From positions 372,001-436,000 of the forward strand of contig JADNYJ010000007.1 of NCBI GenBank assembly GCA_015501075.1: a stretch of 64,000 nt of DNA. Direction: 5' to 3'. How positions within the stretch are numbered: the stretch's first letter is position 1; each line of letters opens with the position of its first letter. Below the pieces are notes generated by a model. The model saw only the letters and a list, made by a program, of their open reading frames with translations, ran no database searches and was not told the DNA's origin. This DNA comes from Gymnopilus junonius. Taxonomy: Eukaryota > Basidiomycota > Agaricomycetes > Agaricales > Galerinaceae. Below, piece after piece: positions 22,018-32,156 of the stretch. A program made the position numbers and the translations under genes.

Positions 22018-23212
22018 TTTCCGATAGCTAGCAGGTGAAGAAGACTAGAAGTTAGGTCACGGAATGGGGGGGGAGGATCCAGCGGCGGAAGAGTGAGCTC
22101 ATGCACTTCCTCTTTTAAAGCTTTCAATTGCCATTACATACACCTTCTGGATGTGGCGTATGGTTCCAGTGGCAGGGCGCCAAAGTAAATTGTCCCACAT
22201 CAAGGGTCGGCTACATTGCACCCATTTTGTCCAACGCACTAACTTGTTCCAGAAGGAATGCATTGCAAAGCCATGTGTTACGAAGACCAGAAGATAGCTC
22301 TCGCTCCTTCCTTGTCAATGAATATTGCGCAAGACGACCATAGCCACGAAACAGAACGAGCAAGATGCATTATTGCCAGAACACCAAGAGGAGAAAATGC
22401 CGCGATACACATACATAGCGGCTTCCGCAACATTCAAGCTGATTGGAGCAATGTTTGAAAGGGTATAGATTTTAGTTACGTGAGAAACTGAGAGTTCACA
22501 AGACTGAAGGGACGGTCCAAAGAGGGTCACTTCGAAATTCAGGACCAACTTTGCAAACATGGCACAACAAATCTTTGGCCAAATGGTTTTCTTGGACCCT
22601 GCCATATGCCAACTTGATAATCGACCGGCATCGGCCTTTTTTGCTTTCTGCTCATCCTATAGCGACAGACCGGATCACCCATCGAAATGTCATCAGATAT
22701 TTTTCTTCTTCTCAGTTTCCTTGTTCTTGCTCAGATAATCGCAATATACGTCCCTCCGGCTGTTGAGCTCTAGCTAGCCTCGGACGACGACAAAGCACTA
22801 TGTCTACCGTATCTTTGGCTTCAGTCCAGGGGGTTGCTTAAATGCCAGACTTACCTTTAAACGGTAACGTGCAAAATTTGACAGCCGGCCACGCCAGTGC
22901 GCCCACAACTCTTGACATTGTGATGGAACGGGAATACTTGAAGCAGAAAAGCGTCTCGGCCTCATATGATCATTATCCGACATCGGAAGGACTACCAGGA
23001 TTTTCTTGGTAAAAGGGTTCTCGCAATGATATACCTTTTCAGCCGCAAGTCGGCCCAGGCGCTGCTGTTACTTATCAAATGCAGTATGGAGATGAGAAGA
23101 TCTGTCTGTTGCCCCATCGATTGAACCTGAATCGCCAATAACCGAACCCTGAATCTGGAATTCTGGAACTCAGGTGGTTGTCCCAATGAGGTTCTATTCA
23201 CGGAAAAATGGT
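22018..23212. other. Intergenic, about 1.2 kb
   Basis: Lies between the divergently transcribed DUF6534 gene and the O-methyltransferase. A 96-codon minus-strand frame at 22315-22605 is hydrophobic and Cys-rich (CCAMFAKLVLN, SNIAPISLNVAEAAMYVY). It has no recognised family or good splice context, so it is not called. Nothing else was seen. Confidence 0.4.
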
Positions 23213-23218
23213 TATATA
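23213..23218 (+). promoter_or_regulatory. TATA box of the O-methyltransferase gene
   Basis: TATATA lies 83 bp upstream of the ATG at 23301, a normal spacing for a fungal core promoter. Confidence 0.5.
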
Positions 23219-23300
23219 CTCGCTTATTGGCCACGCTCCAGTCTGAGTGGTGAATTTAAGTACGAGTCAGTGGACCTCTGACCTTTAGGTTCCGAATATC

Positions 23301-25226
23301 ATGTCTACCATCTCTGAATTGACCAGCCTGCAGAGGACACTCAATGCCGCAATCGACACCTTCAAGGCCGAGCTCGCTGCCCAGAATCTCCCGGAACCGT
23401 CTCTAAACACATCGAAGCGTCATCCTATTGATGAAATAACTTACCTGCCAACGCCAGCCATGTACGAGGCGCGACGAGTTGCTCTTGCGAGTCTTGTACG
23501 GTCTGATGTCTTTTTTGACTCTACTTTAGTTGACTCTAATTTTATCTAGGGTCTCATCAAATCGTTGGTTCAATCCCCTTATGACGCGCTCGCAGCCAAT
23601 ACGTGGATGGTTCTTGAAGTCGCTGGCGTCCGTCTGACAGCCGATATCGATCTCGCTACTCTCCTGGGTGAATCTGAGGAAGGTCTCAGCATCAAAGAGA
23701 TAGCGGAGAAGACGGGGGTTGACGAGTTAAAGTTGGGTAGGTAATCATTTCTTTCTTTATTTATTAGGTCTTTGCTTAAACATTCCGTACAGAGCGTGTT
23801 TTGCGACTTTTGATTACTCAAGGATGGTTCCGAGAGGCAAAGCAAGGCTACTTCGCCAACAACCGGTTGAGCAATTTAATTAAGAAGGATCAGATTGGGT
23901 ATCATCTTGCGACTTACATGTAAGCACAAAGTCCTTGCTTGAACATCCTTCGTTCACCTTTCTATTTCAGGAATGATCTTTTCAATAAGATTTCCGCGAG
24001 CTTTTCTGACATGATCAATCATCCAGATCCCGAATTCCGCAAGAACACGGACCCTTTGCACACTGCATTCCAACTTGCGTATAAAACGAACGTCAGCTAC
24101 TTTGGGGCTGATGGGTGGCTCACCAAAGATCCTGAAGAAGCTATCAAGTTTGGGCTTGCGTAAGAATGGCTTTCCATAATTGACGGGTTGTTTAGCGTTG
24201 ACTATTTCTAAGACTAGGCGCTGTTGGACCAACATCTGATCCTGGAGTGGTTGCCGATTTCCCCTGGGATGCAATTACCAAGGACAAGGATGCCATCGTC
24301 GATGTAGGAGGAGGACAAGGAACGCTTTGCTGCTCTCTTGCTGTCAAGTAAGGTTTTCAATGGGTTTATGTGATTATGACGTTGACCTGCCGAAAACAGA
24401 TATCCGGACATCAAAGCATTCATCGTACAGGACCTTCCTGAGACTCGCCAGGCAGCTGAGGCTTTCATTGCTTCGAAAGGCCTTGGCGATCGCATTAAAT
24501 TCGAGGCTCAGGACTTCTTCAAGCCCCAACAACGCAAAGGCAAATATGTCTTTGTCATGCAACGGGGTACTTGCAACCTCTCATATCAGAAACCTTCATA
24601 TTGATATTCGTTAAATAGTTCTTCACGACTGGAGCACAGAGAAAGGCATGCCTGTTCCTTCTTGTTTGTTGTATTATCCACTTAATTCTATATGTCAGGT
24701 GCTGAGATGATCAAGCATATTCGAAATGTCCTAAACGAAGACGTGCGATTATCTCTTATTATATCTCTTGGAGCTGATGTAAAATTTTTACCAGAGCTGC
24801 CTCTTGATCATCGACACCATAATTCAAAGCGCTGTTGTGTCACCTGAGGGTCAAGAACTTGTACAGTCGTTGATGACGTTGAACAAGAACACTTATCAAC
24901 CCATCCCTCCTCCTCCTTTTGTTCCTGTTGACTTTGGAGAGTCCAGCCGCATTCAACACCAAATCAACGTTGCTCTGACTGCGCTCTGCAACTGTAAGGA
25001 TTGACTTCATTTTCGATCTATTGATTCATGAAAACACGTCTGATCGATCGAATTGGCAGCCTTCGAACGTACCCTTCCTCAACTTAAGGAGATGGTTGAA
25101 TTGGGAGGTATGAAGATTAAGAAAATTCACGCGACCAGGTTTGCACTTGTGCTATCTCTTGTCCTGAATGGGCTGATATACTTTTGAAGGGGTTGGGCGT
25201 CCATCACTGAAGTTGTGCCATCTTAA
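23301..25226 (+). CDS. SAM-dependent O-methyltransferase (COMT-like)
   Basis: Begins MSTISELTSLQRTLNAAIDT. The dimerisation/winged-helix part follows (NTWMVLEVAGVRLTADIDLA, LSIKEIAEKTGVDELKLERV, LRLLITQGWFREAKQGYFAN). The Rossmann domain has the SAM motif AIVDVGGGQGTLCCSLA, then FIVQDLPETRQAAEAF, FEAQDFFKPQ, VMQRVLHDWSTEKG and a late LLIIDTIIQSAV. The last exon ends KKIHATRGWASITEVVPS. The His of LHDW is the usual catalytic base in this fold. Fungal members methylate hydroxyls on aromatic or polyketide-like metabolites; no cluster partners are present, so the substrate is open. About eight introns. One near 24650-24710 needs either a GC-AG pair (GCATGC to GTCAG) or a GT-AG pair with GAG acceptor; both stay in frame and differ by one or two residues. 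Confidence 0.87.
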
Positions 25227-25723
25227 CGACGTGCGCTGCGATCATTTTCTGCATAATACTTATCACGAGGCTTTTTCTAATGCCATCAAACCATGTCCTT
25301 CAAGAATGTAGTTCATTGAAGATACGGGAATATAAATTTGTTTGTGGAGTCTACTATTGGTTGGAATCCTTACGAAGTTCTGGCGTGGACTAACATCAAG
25401 GCACTGATAAGCAGACGTTTTGTTACGAAGGTTCTGTCGCTGCTTCCGTGAGGCCGTGTCACTGCATTCTAATCTTACTGTGGAGTCTGTGCATAAATAA
25501 GCATCCCCGACAAATGGCCCTAGTTATTGGGTAGCCCAAGACCAAAGAAAGTCCTAGATGCATACGTATGCCTCATATATGTCAATTCTGTGGGGAGAAT
25601 GAAGTAGAAGGATCGAGCGCGTGTCGTGTGCGCTTCGGGCTGGATTGTCTTGCTCAGCGCTTACGCGGCTGTGGTACCGGATCGGGCGGCAATGTGACGT
25701 GACGAGGCTGGGCTGGGCTGAGC
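25227..25723. other. Intergenic, about 0.5 kb
   Basis: Separates the O-methyltransferase from the NBR1-like gene, both on the + strand. Contains a GGCTG-repeated stretch at about 25706-25722 directly before the TATA box. No gene seen. Confidence 0.45.
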
Positions 25724-25729
25724 TATAAA
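25724..25729 (+). promoter_or_regulatory. TATA box of the NBR1-like gene
   Basis: TATAAA 104 bp upstream of the ATG at 25828, preceded by GC-rich GGCTGGGCTG repeats. Confidence 0.55.
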
Positions 25730-25827
25730 TGGCAAGAGTCATAATGACTGCGGGAGCCGCCGCTCCTCCTTAGCCTCTTCTCCCCACACTCACCGAGGCT
25801 CACCAAACTCTCTATCTTTCCTGAACA

Positions 25828-28800
25828 ATGTTTACTATCAAAGTTGTATTTTGCGGCCAAATTCGAAAGCTGACGTTCAGCAACAATACGTTCCCTGCTT
25901 TCACAGAAATCTGCGACCAGGTGGGTCTCATATCCAGGGGCATTCTAGTAGCATGACGACTCAGATTTCCTCCAGCTTAACCGTGTATTTTCTGTTCCTT
26001 CTGGCTTTTATTTCTCGAAACTTTTGTTCTCTCCTGATGCCTCTCAACCTTCTCGTGTCTTAATTGGTAAGGAAGTCCACAACGCATACGATTACGCCAA
26101 GTGTATCAGGCCATTCAAGAATCGCACATGGCCAAATGCTTTATTGAGGTTCACTGTATGCGATCCTACCTCTGGAGCGACTCGTAGGTTGCCATTGTTC
26201 TATTTATTCTTCTTGTTGACAATAGTGTTCTCTGCACAGCTTCCGTTAGGTCCATTAACAGCTCCCAAGTGCCACAAACCTCTGTCTTCAATCACCACGA
26301 CGTTTCAATGTCTCATCAATCATCTCAGTCATTCTCATTCTCTTCCTCCATTCCCACAGCACTTCAAACTCCAATGGAAGTTGACGTCGCATCAGTCACC
26401 ACGGTGTCTAATCAGACAACCCCTAAGATACCTGCGCAGGCCAATACCCCTACGGCGCAGCATGAGGGGTCCTCCTCGGTGACTGGCTCTTGCTGTTCGG
26501 TGTCCCAGGGGAAAGCTGAAATCAAGGCAATGCTGACCGAATTCAAAGATGTTTTGGACCGTGTGGTAAACAACGATCTTGCAACTCCGCAACAGGGCAA
26601 TGCCTCGGCGATTCATGTAACGGAAGCACCCCCTCCCTCTTTATGTTCCGTATGCACTAGGAGCGCTGCGGGCGCTCCTAATGGAGTAGCATCCTGGTAT
26701 TCTTGCGAGAGTTGCCACGTCGTCGTGGTGAGTTCATTGATTAGATAATTTTCAAAATTGTGGCTCATCATTGCGGCCGCAGTGTGCTGATTGCCATAGT
26801 AAAGAAAGGCCCGGATTTTGCCTGAGTCTCATGGGTCCTCACAAGATGAAACCAGTAAGCACGACTCTTGGTGAGGATTCGGGTTTGCCTATCCCACACC
26901 TTCCTACGCCCTGGACTCCTCGACCTCTCCAGGACGTTAGTGCGTCTCTCAATCCCCCGTTTACATCAGGTGCCTCTTCGATGAGTGGCAATTCAAAGCC
27001 TGTAGATCGTGCACATGGACAGGACGCGGCCGCGGCACCTTCGGTCCCAGTCGTCCACACAGCGATTCACAGAGGTGTCGTATGTGACTCCTGCAACGCT
27101 ACCATTATCGGCATTCGTCACAAATGCCTTGATTGCCCTAGTAAGACTTGACTTCCTTCTTGCCCTCCATTTGATATATAATTCTTGATTCAGACTACGA
27201 TCTATGCACGCCGTGCATGTCCGTCGGATGTGCTGAAGCCCATAATCCTTTCCACGAGTTCTTCGATATTACTGAACCAGGGAGGGTTGTTGTGCACAAC
27301 GTTTTCAGCGGAAACGGTGAAAGGGAGACCGCAAGGCAACATCGCAGGGCATCGACGTCCGTGACTGCTGCTCCAACTGTGCACCTTGCTACATGTGACC
27401 TATGTGACTCCAGGATTTTGGGCGACCGATATGTAAGAAATGATTCTCATTCAATACTATTGGGCACTAACGATCTCGCAGAAATGCATAAACTGCCCTG
27501 ATTTTGATACCTGCGAGTCGTGCTATATGTCAGTGCATTAGCTTCTTTAAATTCCCGATACTTATCTTGATTCATTCTCCAGTATTACGGGAGAGCAGCA
27601 CCCGAAACATGCTTTCGTGCGCATCCATAAGCAAGAAGACTATGTTGTGAGTTTATTGATTCTCATATGGTTGTCAGCAGCTCACTGCTTTAAAGCGTCC
27701 TCATTCTGCACCGCGTCAAATGCATTATGCTACTTGTGACGGTATGGGTCTGCTTTACGACTGATAACTATCCTGGTTACTAATGTACTCTGCGCAGGAT
27801 GTTCCAAGAGGATTTATGGCGCACGCTTCAAGGTGAGTATCTCAAAACTCACACTGAGACGATTCTAAAACTTTCTGAAGTGCATGCACCCTGAATGCCC
27901 CGACTACGACTTGTGCGAAAACTGCGAGGCTCTTCCAATTGCTGTTCATCCTGAGAATCATCCCATGCTGAAGATGAAAGCGTCAGATACTGTAATTCCA
28001 ACAGTATACAGAGTTGGTCAGAAGAGCCTAATCCCTGAAACACAACGTGGTGTAAGTACGGAGAATCAGCCTCCTCGTAGATCAACTACACCTTTGCCAC
28101 CGCGTCAGGACTCACCTCTGCCCTTTATCGGTACTGCGTTTGGAGAGCGAGTGCAGACCCCCACCCCAAATGTTCGGATAGCGCCAGAGGTCGTTTCTCC
28201 TCCGCCAGTTGTGAATCCTCTGCTAGCAGTTCTTACGCCAACGTCACCTGTCAGGCCACCTCCGCTTCCTCCAAAGCCTGAAATGATGTCGCACCCCTCT
28301 TGGGCGTCTATCCCTGGATTCTTTTACCCTTCGCAGTGGGATGCTGAGCCTCTCCCAAGCATTTCCGTAGAGCCCCCCGTTCTCGAGGATGACTACAGGG
28401 CATCGTTGAGGAACCCCTTTACAGACATCGAGGAGAATCAGGAGCAGTCGGAGCACGCCCCGTCGCCTGTGATTTCGCTCCCTAGTGTACCCAGCCACAC
28501 GCCCAACCCATGGCCAACAACCAATTCTACGGAAAGACAAGAGCTCTTGCAGCTCATCGCTGACTTTGCAGGCCCCTCGACATCACCCAATGTTCTGAAT
28601 GCTCTTTCTGAATCCACTTCGAATGAAATGAGGAGCATCGAAGACAAGTGGGTAACTTTCCTCCGTCCAACGGCTCTGAATCCGACGGTGCCACCACCTC
28701 CTCCTTCACGGCCTCCTTTGAACTGCACTCTTCCTGTGAACCCGTATCTGCAAGCTGGCCCCATTGTCCAGGCGGCTCCGTCGTCCGAGGATGCCACGAA

Positions 28801-29911
28801 AGCAGTTGCGGAGAGCAAGGTTACGTTGTCTCCAGATGACCGTGTTAATGCGGGATTTGACAAATTTTCCATGCCCCATTTGCTGGAAGTCCACGAACAG
28901 CACGTGGCTGTATTGGAAGATGAAACCAGAGCTGTACCCAGCATTGCAGGATCTATCTCAGGAGAAGCTTTGCTTAGGCGACCTTCCCCAGATACCTTGA
29001 CCTCCAGTCTCAGCTCTCAGCGTTCTCTGGCTGAGTTGATACGCGATGTCCCCTCTCCTGTGGCTACTAAGGAGGTGAATGAGGAACTCCCTGAAACTCG
29101 CGTTCCTCTGAGCGCCTCTTTTATTGAGGACGTAACAGTGCTTGATGGACAGATTTTCCCTCCTGGTGCGGAGTTCATGAAGTGCTGGCGCCTGTTGAAT
29201 AATGGTTCTCGTGATTGGCCTGAATCAACAGAACTGGTTTTCGTTGCCGGGGAATCCCTTTCGACTGAGAAAGCATCGCCGGCGCCTGTCGTACTTGGTA
29301 AAGTAGCTGCGGGTGCTGATATCGAAGTTTGGACTGGGGAATTGAAGGTTCGCGTTAGTCTTGCTGAAAATAAGAAAAATTTTGTTGACAATTGTTTTTA
29401 AAGGCACCCGATGCTCCTGGCCCTTACGTTGGATATTGGAGATTGAAGGCTGACGGAGAGGTGTTTGGAGATAGCTTGTGGATCGAGTGAGTTCCGTTGT
29501 TTATTGCTTCACCAGCAGACCGCTAACGAGCTGTATAGGATCAACGTCGTCGAGGCCGACTCCCACTCATCCTCAGAGTCAATGGCCTCATCGTCCGTCA
29601 TAATGCCAGGTGTTTCTTCTGCTCCACAGAGCCAGCACGTCGCTTCCACTACCGTCCGAACAAATTCGGTGCCCACGGACCTTACTTCTACGGATGACAA
29701 CATGTCAGACGCAGGCTCAGATGTGTCTTTGATCAGCATGCCTTCTTCACCTTCCGTTAGTGACGACGATGCAATGTGGCATGACACCCGCTCGCATGCG
29801 ACGACAGAGCTTGGTGGTGCTGCTGCATCCGGAGCCCCTGCTCAGCCCAGCAATTCGTCGGCTATAGATTATGTCTTGCTGTATGATGACAGCTCATCGT
29901 CGGAAGAGTAG
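25828..29911 (+). CDS. NBR1: NBR1-like selective autophagy receptor (PB1, four ZZ, FW domain)
   Basis: Domains in order: an N-terminal PB1-like domain (MFTIKVVFCGQIRKLTFSNN, then LNRVFSVPSGFYFSKLLFSP); a Ser/Pro/Thr linker; four ZZ zinc fingers: CSVCTR..WYSCESCHVVVCADCH, CDSCNATIIGIRHKCLDCP, CDLCDSRILGDRYKCINCP and CDGCSKRIYGARFKCMHPEC; a long Pro-rich linker; and the FW (four-tryptophan) domain FIEDVTVLDGQIFPPGAEFM, KCWRLLNNGSRDWP, GPYVGYWRLKADGEVFGDSL, WIEINVVEA. The last residues, AIDYVLLYDDSSSSEE, fit a C-terminal Atg8-interacting (LIR) motif, Y-V-L-L, flanked by acids and serines. The protein should carry cargo to the autophagosome. No UBA domain is seen, in line with fungal members. At least eight short introns; several sit within ZZ fingers. 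Confidence 0.9.
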
Positions 29912-30157
29912 ATTGGCATAGACGGCATGCATCTCCGCAATATCTTGACCGCGTTCCGTTTTTTCTTTCTCAAGCTACTCATGACTGCTCAGCATTTTTG
30001 TTCCCACTCCTTTGTAAAACCATCTTTGTCGGTTGCGCCCATTTGCTTGTAACACTTCCAAATCATATTTCTAGCTTCCTGTTACGTTTCCTTCGTATTT
30101 ATAGATAGGATGACTATATGTAAAGCTATATACACGTCAGCAATGCTAATTAGTTGT

Positions 30158-31053
30158 TCAAAAATGCCCCTGATAAAAAATGTTGGAGTCCTTGTGACAG
30201 AACGTAAATACACTATCTTTGCCAATGGCCATAGTGCCCATGTACTTCAAATTTCCCGCTTCTGTAATGCAATTATAGGCAACCCCGGAGGCCCCCACAA
30301 AGGTGGGAGCAATTGTAATTATCAGTGTGTCCGCGGTATTTTCTTCCATGAAGGACGAGATGATCTGCGCTCCACCTTCAACCATTACGGAAGAGATGCC
30401 GAGTTCCTTCAGGGTTTGTAGAACTGAAGGAATAGATAATCGCGTGCCAATCCCGTCAGCCGTGGGTGTCATCGGAATTTCGATGATTCGAGCACCCGCT
30501 GCTTCGAGAGCTTGCTTTCTCAATAGCCTGGTCTCTGCAGTATCAGCGGGCAATCTTGAATGTGTGGATGGCGCTGCAACGTGACCACAAACGACCCATG
30601 GTCGTCTGCCAACTTTGTTTTGATAGTTCAGGAGGAGTTTGCACGTTGGAGGTAATCGCAGGTAAGTATCGATGATTATGGGTCGTGGCAGGTGGTAAGA
30701 CATTGCATTTGGTGGTGGTAGTTTCCGTACTACCGAAAAGAGTTAATGACCATGGGTCCCGTCTAGAAAAAAAGGTGGCCCATACCGTTCAGTTGCGGGT
30801 CGTCATTTAACGCCGTGCCGATTCCAATCAAAATGCCATCGTGCATTGTCCTCATCCTAACTTGGAATAAAGAAATAAATCAGCACGAGGAAAAAAGAAA
30901 TGATAATTTGGGGATTCCGCACCAGTGGGTCATTATCATACTCTCCTCGCCGCTGAGGATGAGCTGACGACCTTCAGCGCCGGCAATTTTGGCATCCAGA
31001 GATTGAGCAAAAGTCAATGTCGTATGAGGCCGTTTAGGTGGCGTCGGGCTCAT
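30158..31053 (-). CDS. RIB7: 2,5-diamino-6-ribosylamino-pyrimidinone 5'-phosphate reductase (RIB7)
   Basis: Catalyses the NADPH-dependent reduction of the ribosyl side chain in riboflavin synthesis. Core exons read MSPTPPKRPHTTLTFAQSLD, AKIAGAEGRQLILSGEESMI, MTHW, then MRTMHDGILIGIGTALNDDP and, after a third exon join, LPRPIIIDTYLRLP, the fold's substrate region SVMVEGGAQIISSFME, and TIAPTFVGASGVAY. These are hallmark motifs of the RibD C-terminal reductase. Two introns (HW|M and N|V joins) keep the frame. The core from 31053 is about 257 residues, the normal family length. A longer N-terminus through upstream exons is possible (see the 31094-31458 entry). Convergent with the NBR1-like gene, about 250 bp between stops. 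Confidence 0.92.
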
Positions 31054-31093
31054 ATATCTGGAAAGAATTTGTCTAAGGGGTTCAGGAAGAGTA

Positions 31094-31458
31094 CTGTGTT
31101 CATTTCAGCGGTGAAGCTAAGTGAAGATCAATTTCTGGCGATTAGAGTACATCACTTCATGATTGCCTAAAACGGATGGGTATAACGTTGTTGACGTTTG
31201 GATGACTTTTCCTTTCTTCATATCACGACCCACTACGGCTCCTACGTTATTGCTGCACATTGCTCCCCATTTTTCCCTCCCATATAGGTACCTGCAGTGA
31301 TAATTTCACTTGTTATAATCGATAAAGTCTACTGCTCCAACTTACTCGGAGAGCGTCGCTTCAAGGACTTGGAGGAGCTCTGGGCTTGCCAGTCTCCCCA
31401 TACTTTTGATGTCCTCGTATTCCGCTTTTCCCGAGTGATGAGTTGCTTGCGGCTTCAT
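31094..31458 (-). CDS. Possible 5' exons of RIB7 or a separate small gene
   Basis: An ATG at 31458 opens an exon (to 31346) with a strong GTAAGT donor. After a 54-nt intron (CTGCAG acceptor at 31292) the frame continues. If unspliced it stops at TAG 31119-31117, giving about 95 residues (MKPQATHHSGKAEYEDIKSM ... NRQKLIFT). If a GTACTC donor at 31150 is joined to the acceptor at 31094, the frame runs straight into RIB7 through ITLPEPLRQILSRYMSPTPP. The segment LPEPLRQILSRY resembles the short helix often found before RPH-TLTFAQS in RIB7 proteins, which supports at least the last join. The upstream part has no recognised domain. Whether this is leader, N-terminal extension or independent gene is undecided. 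Confidence 0.4.
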
Positions 31459-32156
31459 AACCTAGACAAGGGGACCGACCACCATTCACTACCAAGAATC
31501 TGCTCCCAACTCTTTGACTTCTCAATTTACATTGGATCCCCCTCGATCGTTTGTATGTCACCATTCGCTAGCACTGCTCGTATCAAAAGTATACTAAAGT
31601 CTATACTAATATGCTTGCAGGCTGCAGTGCACCCGAAAGACAAGAACCACTCCCTGCTATCTTTCCATCGGGATGATAATGAGCTAGATAATTCATGTTG
31701 TATTCTTGTATTCTACAAGTTTCGTGAGCAATACATATAAAACTTTGTTTATCTATGAGACTAAAGACTGCATCGAGATCGATTTCGAAGACACCGATTA
31801 GATTCTGTAGAAGCAACGCAGAGCATTGCGGTGTTGACCTCGCCGCAGATCATACATCGGTTTTATGGATCCTTGGCTAATGTACAGAAGTTTTGGTCCA
31901 AATGTTGATATGGTACAGAGAAAGTACAAAAATTAAATGCGGAAGGTAAATGCTACTCTACTTACATGAAAAAAAATTGTGCGAGGAAAACAAGACTGGC
32001 ATAATGTACACGAAGAACGGCGGTGATGCATAAGATGAGAAGACACTGCAGAGTATCATGATTCTCTGCGATTGAAGGTTTTTTTAGGTATAGTCAGTAA
32101 ATGATTGCAACATGAACCGAGAAAACAGACCCGAAGGAAAAGTAGCGCGATCAACA
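31459..32156. other. Intergenic, about 0.7 kb
   Basis: Lies between the RIB7 region and the RdRP stop. AT-rich patches occur (for example AAAAAAATTGTGCGAGG near 31971). Open frames on both strands are short and overlap. No supported gene. Confidence 0.45.

Noticed and set aside
22315..22605. 96-codon hydrophobic minus-strand frame
   Set aside because: No family match, no supporting splice sites or TATA box, and it lies in the shared promoter region of two divergent genes.
20459..25226. Secondary-metabolite cluster around the O-methyltransferase
   Set aside because: Neighbours are a DUF6534 membrane protein, an aminotransferase likely for folate, and an NBR1-like receptor; no synthase, P450 or transporter set is present.
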